A stretch of 61,739 nt of DNA from Rikenella microfusus. Its GTDB lineage: Bacteria; Bacteroidota; Bacteroidia; Bacteroidales; Tenuifilaceae. The notes under the pieces were generated by a model. It made no database searches and was not told the origin of the DNA. It was given only the letters and a program-made list of their open reading frames with translations. Below, in pieces: positions 55,379-61,739 of this stretch. Positions within the stretch are counted from its first letter, which is position 1; each line of letters begins with the position of its first letter. The stretch lies in the NCBI GenBank assembly GCA_020722565.1, contig DYKO01000016.1, positions 1 through 61,739 on the forward strand, given 5' to 3'. Both the position numbers and the translations under genes were made by a program.

Positions 55379-56284
55379 CTACTGAATAAGTTCGGCAAGG
55401 AATCCTTCCTTTAGGGAGTAATCGGATTGGAACATTTTCCGAATTCCCATCTTTTGCACCAGTAGGTTCACAAAAATTGATGCCGGCACTATTAAATCGA
55501 TCCTGATGGGGTCGAGGCCCTGAAGGGTTAGTCTCTCGGCATGGTTTGAAGAGATAAAGAAATTATGTAGTTGCAAATACTCTTCAACAGGAATTTCGGC
55601 CCAGGGTAAAGCGTTTTGAGCAATAACTTTTTTCTGGACCAAAATTTTCCTAAACGAATCGAACGAGCCGGAACTCCCCGCCATTAGGGTTGGCCTAAAC
55701 CTTTCGGCAGCAGCCCATAGCGGTTCAAGAACTTTGAGCATGTACTGCTCAAGAGCCTGTAGCTCTTGCTTAGTAATTGGATCGGAAATTCTGAAATGCT
55801 CCATAATACGGGTAACCCCAAGTTTGAAGCTTTCAAGCCAAAAAATCTGATTGGCATCAGCTATAATGGTCTCGTTGCTTCCCCCTCCAATGTCAACCAC
55901 AAGATTTGGTTCGCTGTTAAGAGTTAAGGCTGAGCGAACACCTTTAAAAATCAGTTCGGCCTCGCGCCTACCAGATATAACATCAACATCAATGCTGAAT
56001 TTTTGCTTTACCAATCGTGTAAAATCAGCCCCATTTATGGAATCACGAACCATTGATGTAGCAAAGGCAAAAATCTTTTCTGCTCCCAGTTCCTTTGCCT
56101 TATCAAGATGCAACGAAATAGCACTGAAAGCGCGCTCCATGGCCTGTGTGGTAATCGTTTTTTGGGTAAATCCTCCCTCTCCCAGTTTAACGGGCAACTT
56201 GCTCTCGTATAAGATAGGTCCATCGGTTTGGGCAACCAATAGGTTAAAGGTATTTGTTCCCATATCGATAACTGCCAAAATCAT
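55379..56284 (-). CDS. Ppx/GppA-family exopolyphosphatase/pppGpp phosphohydrolase
   Basis: The 301-residue protein has the ASKHA fold start MILAVIDMGTNTFNLL, the DIGGGSNE motif and the catalytic Glu region SMVRDSING (family pattern). Ppx removes phosphate from polyphosphate; GppA acts on pppGpp. The start at 56284 overlaps the HD gene stop by 4 bp (ATGA), so translation is coupled. Confidence 0.9.
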   Translation of the reverse strand: MILAVIDMGTNTFNLLVAQTDGPILYESKLPVKLGEGGFTQKTITTQAMERAFSAISLHLDKAKELGAEKIFAFATSMVRDSINGADFTRLVKQKFSIDVDVISGRREAELIFKGVRSALTLNSEPNLVVDIGGGSNETIIADANQIFWLESFKLGVTRIMEHFRISDPITKQELQALEQYMLKVLEPLWAAAERFRPTLMAGSSGSFDSFRKILVQKKVIAQNALPWAEIPVEEYLQLHNFFISSNHAERLTLQGLDPIRIDLIVPASIFVNLLVQKMGIRKMFQSDYSLKEGFLAELIQ

Positions 56285-56925
56285 AACCTTAACTCCCATT
56301 CCTTGTAGAACTGTTCCAAAAAAGTCTCCATAAAACGATGTCGCTCATCGGCTAATATTTTCGCTGTAGGCGTATTCATCCGCTCACTAAGCAACAGCAA
56401 TTTTTCGTAGAAATGATTGATGGTGTGGCTCCTGCCATTTTTATAATCCTCAAACGATTTGTGCAGCGTGGGTAGTTCATCGGGATTGTATATGGAACGA
56501 TTTTTTGCCCCGCCAAAGGCAAATGCCCTTGCAATACCAATTGCTCCTATGGCATCGAGCCTGTCGGCATCCTGAACCACCATGGCCTCAATGGATGATG
56601 GAAGAGTATTAACCCCCGCACCCTTAAAGGATACTTCAGAAACTACTGCAATGATTTGCTCTATTTGCACCTTTGTATATCCGGATTTCTCGAGCATCTG
56701 GCGGGTGTTTTTGTAATTATTTGGAATGGCTGACACTTTCCAATCATCAACGTCGTGAACCAGAGCCGCAGGCTCAACAATGCACATATCGGCATTCTCG
56801 ACTTTTGCCAGGTAGAGCGATAGCTGCACCACACGATGCACATGCCACCAATCGTGTCCTGTGGCGTCGCGTTCACAAAACTCCCTTACCTGGTTGGAAA
56901 GTAGAGTGATATTGGGTTTTGACAT
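56281..56925 (-). CDS. HD-domain phosphohydrolase
   Basis: The 214-residue protein has the HD motif AxGHDWWHVHRV (His24, His28, His30) and LVHDVDDW plus DADRLDAIGAIG, as in YedJ-like hydrolases. The substrate is unknown. Together with Ppx/GppA it may act in nucleotide stress signalling; this is inference from the operon. Confidence 0.85.
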   Translation of the reverse strand: MSKPNITLLSNQVREFCERDATGHDWWHVHRVVQLSLYLAKVENADMCIVEPAALVHDVDDWKVSAIPNNYKNTRQMLEKSGYTKVQIEQIIAVVSEVSFKGAGVNTLPSSIEAMVVQDADRLDAIGAIGIARAFAFGGAKNRSIYNPDELPTLHKSFEDYKNGRSHTINHFYEKLLLLSERMNTPTAKILADERHRFMETFLEQFYKEWELRL

Positions 56926-57118
56926 ATCCGAAGTTTTGTCGTAAAGGTAGATATTTTAGCTATGAAACCACAATTAAATGAAGCAAAGATAGGGTAATAG
57001 ACTTTAGTGATTTTACCATTGCAACTTTAAAAGTGTTAATAAACCTCAATAGTGAGATTATAGCGATAACACGAAGTAATAAAACACTATCTTTACCTTT
57101 GAATAAAAATCGCTATAA

Positions 57119-57763
57119 ATGAATCCTTCAGAAAAGAAAAGAATTAAGAAAAAAGAGGAGCTAATAAACAGTTCGAGCCATGGTGTAGGAATACTACTGG
57201 CAATTGCAGCTACAATCATGCTTATAATCAGGGGCAGCATGCATGGGAATGCCTGGCATATTGTAACCTACTCCATATTCGGTGCAGGGCTAATTAATCT
57301 ATATACCGCATCTACGCTATTTCATGCGGCCATAAATCCACGAGCCAAGTTTAATCTTAATAAGTTCGACCATTCATCCATCTATATTCTTATTGCAGCA
57401 ACCTATACGCCATTTGCCCTGCTCAGCGTTAAGGGCTGGCTGGGATGGACGCTATTTGGGCTGGTGTGGGCAATGGCCATTGCAGGGGTTGTTTTTAAGG
57501 TTTGGTTCTACTCGGTCAAGTACCGCAGCCTATCGGCTTGGCTATACGTTGCCATGGGATGGATTGGTATAATAGCCATTGTTCCGATTATTCAGAACAC
57601 ACCAAACGTGTCGCTCTGGTTCCTGCTATCGGGTTGTCTTGCCTACAGCTCAAGCGTAATCTTCTACCTATTGGATCATTACCCCTATATTCACGGAATA
57701 TTCCATTTGTTTATTATTTTGGGTAGCGCCTGCCATTTTTTTGCGCTGTACTTTATGATATAA
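57119..57763 (+). CDS. PAQR/hemolysin III-family membrane protein
   Basis: The 214-residue protein has seven helices and the conserved motifs SSHGVG, TLFHA, FDHSSIYILIAATYTP and HGIFHLFIILGSACHF, which supply the zinc-binding His residues known from PAQR receptors. Bacterial members are called hemolysin III-like; the true role is probably lipid hydrolysis such as ceramidase-like activity. TACCTTTG (57094-57101) may be its -7 box. Confidence 0.9.
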   Translation: MNPSEKKRIKKKEELINSSSHGVGILLAIAATIMLIIRGSMHGNAWHIVTYSIFGAGLINLYTASTLFHAAINPRAKFNLNKFDHSSIYILIAATYTPFALLSVKGWLGWTLFGLVWAMAIAGVVFKVWFYSVKYRSLSAWLYVAMGWIGIIAIVPIIQNTPNVSLWFLLSGCLAYSSSVIFYLLDHYPYIHGIFHLFIILGSACHFFALYFMI

Positions 57764-57776
57764 ACTGTATGTTGAT

Positions 57777-58112
57777 ATGAATAAATTCAAGTATAAGATA
57801 AGCCCAGACGATGTAAAGGATATAATACCTATGGGCCGTTACTGCTATGCCTCCGATAAAATTACAGTTGATGGGGAGCCGGTGGGCTTCATGCACCGCG
57901 AGAAACCTGAGGAAGAAGAAGATAGCGGCTGGCGTTTTTACTCGGGCACCGAAAATGAAGCATACGTGGATAACCCTTACCATTTCATGATGTTTGACCT
58001 AAACTACATAGCCAACTGCGACCCAGGCATTGTTCCATATCTGAAATCAAAAACTGGGTCGGAGCTAGAGCGAATACCGGGAACAGATAAATTCAGACCC
58101 GTTGAGGATTAA
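57777..58112 (+). CDS. DUF2185/Imm33-like protein
   Basis: The 111-residue soluble protein matches the DUF2185 family (Imm33-like, some annotated as immunity proteins), with KFKYKISPDDVKDIIPMGRYCYASDKI, EDSGWRFYSGTENEAYVDNP and GIVPYLKS. Function unproven; no toxin gene is adjacent. It follows PAQR by 13 bp and shares an overlapping stop with YqeY. Confidence 0.82.
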   Translation: MNKFKYKISPDDVKDIIPMGRYCYASDKITVDGEPVGFMHREKPEEEEDSGWRFYSGTENEAYVDNPYHFMMFDLNYIANCDPGIVPYLKSKTGSELERIPGTDKFRPVED

Positions 58113-58567
58113 GCACCGCCAGCAAGCAGCAGCTTAACCAAATCAGCAATGGCTTTACCCTCGGCCTTCCCGGCCAGTACCTTGGAGGCAACCCCCATAA
58201 CCTTTCCCATATCCGATGGAGCCTTAGCTCCAACCTCGGCAATAATTTTAAGAAGTTCTGCCTTAAGCTCATCGGCCGAGAGCATCTTTGGCAAATACTC
58301 TTCTATTACAGCCGCTTCGGATAATTCCTTATCGGCTAATTCCTTTCGACCTGCTTGAATATATTGCTCTGCAGCATCCTTACGCTGCTTCACCTGCTTC
58401 TGCAGAATTTTCATTTCAACATCGGCCGAAAGGGCATCCTTATGCTCACCTTCAGTTTTGGCAAGTAAAATAGCACTTTTAACAGCCCTCAGCGCCTCAA
58501 GGCGCATCTTTTCCTTGGCCATCATAGCGGCCTTGATATCCTGATTTATTCGTTCCTCTAAAGTCAT
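58109..58567 (-). CDS. GatB/YqeY domain protein
   Basis: The 152-residue helical protein has the YqeY signatures RLEALRAVKSAILLAKTE, ADEKE-like DKELSEAAVIEEYLPKMLS and DMGKVMG. It is related to the tail of the GatB subunit of amidotransferase and may bind tRNA. The start at 58567 fits family length; the frame from 58600 adds 11 residues. Confidence 0.9.
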   Translation of the reverse strand: MTLEERINQDIKAAMMAKEKMRLEALRAVKSAILLAKTEGEHKDALSADVEMKILQKQVKQRKDAAEQYIQAGRKELADKELSEAAVIEEYLPKMLSADELKAELLKIIAEVGAKAPSDMGKVMGVASKVLAGKAEGKAIADLVKLLLAGGA

Positions 58568-58600
58568 ATCAAATGTTTTTTGATTATGTTCAAACCACAA

Positions 58601-59042
58601 AATTAAATAAGTTTTTCAACAAGTCTATGGTAAGAGTAACCCGATAGAGCCCCCCAGAATAAAAATTAAAATTGATATGGTAAGCATGTTTAAGGGTTCC
58701 TCTGAACCAATTAAGAACAGCCGATGGTAATGGCACCATAAAACTTATTATAATTCTTAGATTTTCATGGTAAAAGCAACCTCCCCTCGCTTTTTAAACG
58801 TTTATATCGTAAAAGCCATTACTATGTATGGGATGACAGGGAAGGGTGGGATCCTTCGCTTCGCTCAGGATGACAAACCGTTAAAAGATCCCTATCTGCA
58901 CTCGGGATGATAAGGGGTTCATCGTATCCTTTGCTTGGCTTATTAAAACCAATTCCTATGAAATAACAAATTGGGAATCAACTACTATTTTGCAAAACAT
59001 TGCCATTTCATATTTTTACTAAACAAAAACGCTCTGCAATAA
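58601..59042. other. Intergenic stretch with an interspersed-type repeat
   Basis: No gene. The region 58830-58912 contains GGATGA three times. Within it ATCCTTCGCTTCGCTCAGGAT (58851-58871) forms a hairpin with ATCCT/AGGAT arms. This kind of sequence is seen scattered through many bacterial genomes. Confidence 0.5.
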
Positions 59043-59070
59043 AAAACGGAGGGGAAACTCCCTCCGTTTT
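59043..59070 (-). terminator. Terminator of the groES-groEL operon
   Basis: The 11-bp arms AAAACGGAGGG and CCCTCCGTTTT form a near-symmetric hairpin, 22 bp after the groEL stop on the minus strand. Confidence 0.85.
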
Positions 59071-59091
59071 AAAATATTTATATTGATGCTC

Positions 59092-60726
59092 TTACATCAT
59101 GTCCATTCCACCCATGCCGGGATTAGGCATTGGAGCAGGCTTGTCTTCCTTCTTTTCAGTTATTACGCATTCGGTGGTTATGAGCAGGCTTGCAATTGAT
59201 GCTGCATTTTCTAGGGCAACACGGGTTACCTTGGTTGGGTCAATGACACCACTCTGGAATAGGTTTTCAAACTTATCGGTTTGGGCATTGTAGCCAAAGT
59301 CGCCCTTGGCCTCCTTAACCTTCTGCACAATAACAGAACCCTCGAGACCAGCGTTAACCACAATCTGACGTAGTGGTTCTTCTATAGCCCTTTTTACTAT
59401 TAGGATACCAGTAGTTTCGTCTTCGTTGGCACCCTTAAGGTTTTCAAGAGCTTCAATAGCACGGATGTAGGCCACACCACCCCCGGGTACAATACCCTCT
59501 TCAACAGCAGCGCGGGTAGCGCTAAGGGCATCGTCAACGCGATCCTTCTTCTCCTTCATTTCGGTTTCGGTGGCAGCACCAACATAAAGAACAGCCACAC
59601 CACCGGCTAATTTAGCCAAGCGCTCCTGTAACTTTTCACGATCGTAGTCGGATGTGGTATTTTCGATCTGGGTTCGGATTTGAGCCACGCGTTTGTCAAT
59701 GGCTTCCTTCTTACCGCCACCGTTAACAATAGTGGTATTCTCCTTGTCGATGGTAACCTTTTCGGCATGACCCAGCATGTCCATCTTAGCGGCATCGAGG
59801 CGTAAGCCTTTTTCCTCACTTATTACCACACCACCGGTGAGGATAGCAATATCCTCTAGCATCTCCTTGCGGCGATCGCCGAAGCCAGGAGCTTTAACGG
59901 CAGCAATCTTGAGAGAACCACGGAGCTTATTCACCACAAGGGTAGCTAGGGCTTCGCCCTCAACATCCTCGGCAATTATGAGCAGCGAACGGCCATTTTG
60001 AGCCACAGGCTCAAGTATGGGCAGAAGATCCTTCATGGTTGAAATCTTGCGATCGGTGATGAGCACAAGAGGATTCTCCAGGACGGTTTCCATCTTTTCG
60101 GGATCGGTGATGAAGTAAGGAGATATATAACCACGGTCGAACTGCATACCCTCAACCACCTCTACGGTAGTCTCAATGCCCTTGGCCTCCTCAACGGTGA
60201 TAACACCCTCTTTTTTCACCTTTTTCATTGCCTCGGCAATGAGTTTACCGATTTCGTTATCGTTGTTGGCCGAAATAGTAGCCACCTGTTCAATCTTTAG
60301 GTAATCGTCGCCAACTGAAATCGACTGCTCTTTAAGGTGCTCAACAACCTTGGCAACAGCCTTATCGATACCGCGCTTCAGGTCCATAGGATTGGCACCA
60401 GCAGTAACGTTCTTTAAACCAACGTTAACAATGGCTTGGGCCAAAACGGTAGCAGTGGTGGTGCCATCGCCTGCGTTATCGGCGGTTTTGGAAGCTACCT
60501 CCTTAACCATTTGTGCACCAACATTCTCGAGTGGATCGGGAAGTTCAATCTCCTTAGCAACGGTAACACCATCCTTGGTAACCTGCTGCGAACCGAACTT
60601 TTTCTCGATAACCACGTTGCGGCCCTTAGGACCAAGGGTTACCTTAACGGCATTTGCCAGTTGATCAACGCCCTTTTTAAGTTTATCGCGGGCTTCTGTA
60701 TCAAAGGTTAAAACTTTTGTTGACAT
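59092..60726 (-). CDS. groL: 60-kDa chaperonin
   Basis: The 544-residue protein begins [38 protein letters not shown], carries the ATP-binding [10 protein letters not shown] and the catalytic Asp region, and ends with the Gly/Met tail GMGGMDMM. It folds cytoplasmic proteins in two rings with GroES. It follows groES by 36 bp in one operon. Confidence 0.98.
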   Translation of the reverse strand: MSTKVLTFDTEARDKLKKGVDQLANAVKVTLGPKGRNVVIEKKFGSQQVTKDGVTVAKEIELPDPLENVGAQMVKEVASKTADNAGDGTTTATVLAQAIVNVGLKNVTAGANPMDLKRGIDKAVAKVVEHLKEQSISVGDDYLKIEQVATISANNDNEIGKLIAEAMKKVKKEGVITVEEAKGIETTVEVVEGMQFDRGYISPYFITDPEKMETVLENPLVLITDRKISTMKDLLPILEPVAQNGRSLLIIAEDVEGEALATLVVNKLRGSLKIAAVKAPGFGDRRKEMLEDIAILTGGVVISEEKGLRLDAAKMDMLGHAEKVTIDKENTTIVNGGGKKEAIDKRVAQIRTQIENTTSDYDREKLQERLAKLAGGVAVLYVGAATETEMKEKKDRVDDALSATRAAVEEGIVPGGGVAYIRAIEALENLKGANEDETTGILIVKRAIEEPLRQIVVNAGLEGSVIVQKVKEAKGDFGYNAQTDKFENLFQSGVIDPTKVTRVALENAASIASLLITTECVITEKKEDKPAPMPNPGMGGMDMM

Positions 60727-60762
60727 AACTTATTTATTTAAAGTTTTCTACAATTTAGGGAA

Positions 60763-61041
60763 TTAGATAACAGCTAAAATGTCCGATTGTTTCATGATGA
60801 GGTAATCCTTACCATCAATGGTGATTTCGGTACCGGCATACTTGCCATAGAGCACAACGTCACCAACCTTTACCTCCATGGGAACATCCTTTGTACCAGG
60901 ACCAACAGCTATGATTGTTCCCTTTTGGGGTTTTTCCTTAGCGGTGTCGGGAATGTAGATTCCACTCGAAGTCTTTTCTTCGGCCTCCATGGGCTGTACC
61001 AGCACTCTATCGGCCAGTGGCTTCACCTTTACGTTTGACAT
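60763..61041 (-). CDS. groS: 10-kDa co-chaperonin
   Basis: The 92-residue protein starts [43 protein letters not shown] and has the mobile loop residues and the [22 protein letters not shown] core. It caps GroEL. The first gene of the operon; a sigma-54-like promoter lies 63 bp upstream. Confidence 0.98.
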   Translation of the reverse strand: MSNVKVKPLADRVLVQPMEAEEKTSSGIYIPDTAKEKPQKGTIIAVGPGTKDVPMEVKVGDVVLYGKYAGTEITIDGKDYLIMKQSDILAVI

Positions 61042-61103
61042 ATCTTCTTATGATTTTTAGGGTTACAACTAGTTTTTTCCAAAATTTCACGTTAAGGTTA
61101 ACA

Positions 61104-61119
61104 GCATAACGTGTGCCAA
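61104..61119 (-). promoter_or_regulatory. Sigma-54 type -24/-12 promoter upstream of groES
   Basis: On the minus strand TTGGCAC (61113-61119), five bases, ATGCT: GG (61116-61117) and GC (61104-61105) are exactly 10 bp apart. TTGC of the consensus is ATGC here. Predicted start is about 61092, giving a 51-bp leader. No CIRCE-like inverted repeat is visible. Confidence 0.55.
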
Positions 61120-61128
61120 ATCCAAAAA

Positions 61129-61167
61129 CTGACTTTTTTACATGAAAAACTGACAGCAGACTGACAG
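61129..61167 (-). promoter_or_regulatory. Candidate enhancer: phased CTGAC repeats
   Basis: CTGAC occurs at 61129, 61150 and 61161; the first two are in AAAAACTGAC and the last two in CTGACAG. Spacings are 21 and 11 bp, two and one helical turns, just upstream of the sigma-54-like element. This layout fits binding of an activator, but no known motif is assigned. Confidence 0.4.
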
Positions 61168-61527
61168 AATGAGTAGGAAAGGGGGCGTGATTGGTTGATG
61201 GCTAGCAGTAATCCTCATTCGAATTAATGAAACAAACTAGTAATCCATGACAGATGTATTACCTGACCAACCACAGCCCTTCCATCATAATTCATTTCGG
61301 CACAATATAGGCGAACTTCTGGGGGTGTTGCTGAAGTGGGAATATATTCTTTTTCCCTACTGAAACTTACTTTCCAGAACAACTAACAAGTTAGCATAAT
61401 AATTGGCAATATGGCATGAAGCTGATTGCGAGCAATTTAGTATCGAGTTAAGATAAGTTTGGAGCGGGATAAACCTGCTCCAAACTTGTACTTCACCTTT
61501 TTTGCTATATTGCGTGTTATGGGCTTT
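61168..61527. other. Intergenic stretch upstream of groES
   Basis: No gene is seen. A long hairpin with AAGTTTGGAGC/GCTCCAAACTT arms occupies 61455-61487; it may end the minus-strand reading frame at the right edge. The rest shows nothing I can name. Confidence 0.5.
61455..61487 (-). terminator. Hairpin, possible terminator of the edge gene
   Basis: Eleven base pairs (AAGTTTGGAGC/GCTCCAAACTT) plus three inner pairs around the loop ATAAA. The T-run on the minus strand is weak, so its terminating role is uncertain. It starts 41 bp after the stop codon of the edge gene. Confidence 0.45.
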
Positions 61528-61739
61528 TTATGATAATGCAACAACTAATGCAATTATTATCGCTGTTGAAATATCATCATCGTCATCATATTCCATCACA
61601 CCTCGTTTGTCAAACCTACCTATACTTAATTGCATCAGATTTGCTGTAAGTTTATATAGCTTTTTACAATTAGCAGGAATATGGCCTAAATTCAAGTAAT
61701 TAATGCAACTTTTTAAGAGGGCTTTGTAAATAAATATTT
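61528..61739 (-). CDS. C-terminal end of a protein cut by the window edge
   Basis: The frame stays open from the right edge to TAA at 61528-61530, giving 69 residues. It reads like a helical protein (KSCINYLNLGHIPANCKKL, TANLMQLSIGRFDKRGVM), then an acidic run EYDDDDD and a hydrophobic end ISTAIIIALVVALS. I recognise no family. The plus-strand frame in the same place (61502-61699) is treated as its shadow. Confidence 0.45.
   Translation of the reverse strand, partial: IFIYKALLKSCINYLNLGHIPANCKKLYKLTANLMQLSIGRFDKRGVMEYDDDDDISTAIIIALVVALS

Noticed and set aside
58836-58912. Possible CRISPR-like repeat
   Set aside because: Only a few irregular GGATGA units of unequal spacing; no repeat-spacer pattern and no cas genes.
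61042-61128. CIRCE element for HrcA control of groES
   Set aside because: No TTAGCACTC-N9-GAGTGCTAA or close variant found upstream of groES.
61502-61699. Plus-strand 65-codon frame
   Set aside because: It overlaps a more protein-like open minus-strand frame reaching the edge, starts with TTG and resembles no family.

Overview
The window looks like a chromosomal segment of a Bacteroidota (Bacteroidetes) member, probably near Bacteroidales/Marinilabiliales; I cannot name a genus. The evidence is several exact matches to the phylum's promoter (TTTG, 19 bp, TAnnTTTG; positions 5773, 7193, 8752, 48359) and phylum-typical genes: the GlmU-like dual-domain protein (TIGR03991 type), DUF4783, GIN/DUF2807, TIGR02757 and a cysteine-free L31. 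I see no CRISPR array, intact insertion sequence or prophage. Most genes are core housekeeping, very tightly packed, and some neighbours share start or stop codons.

Layout. 0.4-5.8 kb: minus-strand operon of an AmmeMemoRadiSam system (AmrB-AmrA fusion, membrane spermidine-synthase-like protein, radical SAM AmrS), preceded by tRNA-His. 5.9-10.4 kb: flippase, AlkD-like protein, a frameshifted Bax-inhibitor-1 gene, L31 and the GlmU-like protein. 10.4-16.2 kb: lon, coaD, a redoxin, then NUDIX and pyrE, which are divergent and overlap at their start codons. 16.4-18.3 kb: a decaying arsenic locus (ArsR/rhodanese remnant, intact arsC, broken acr3). 18.4-30.8 kb: CYTH and HAD proteins, a large hybrid PAS kinase, the pdxH/yihY/nadC/DUF4783 run, rlmH and a large NtrY-like membrane kinase. 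30.8-36 kb: POT-type transporter and a secreted coiled-coil/caspase/LPP20-like cluster. 36-45 kb: rmuC, glycosyltransferase, rluB-like/era/der, a tRNA methyltransferase, TIGR02757, LolD-like ATPase and a TatA/B-like protein. 45.5-49 kb: saccharopine-dehydrogenase-like gene, glmM and a tRNA-Gly/tRNA-Leu cluster flanked by two damaged tRNA-Gly copies. 49-58.6 kb: Ldh-family oxidoreductase, C69 peptidase, isochorismatase-like protein, GIN protein, NtrC-type regulator, Ppx/GppA and HD proteins, PAQR, DUF2185 and YqeY. 58.6-61.7 kb: groEL-groES and the edge of another gene.

Connections worth following. Both catalytic proteins of the AmmeMemoRadiSam operon carry N-terminal export-type signals, and the gene between them encodes a membrane enzyme, which suggests an envelope-located version of this poorly understood system. 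Two protein-quality-control loci, lon and groES-groEL, each have a sigma-54 type -24/-12 element with exact GG-N10-GC spacing; the groES one has helically phased CTGAC repeats upstream. The window also encodes an NtrC-type AAA+ regulator without a DNA-binding domain and an NtrY-like kinase. Several enzymes have lost a family catalytic residue (redoxin SxxC, isochorismatase Cys to Ser, SpeE-like acidic residues), and the arsenic efflux gene carries several independent lesions.
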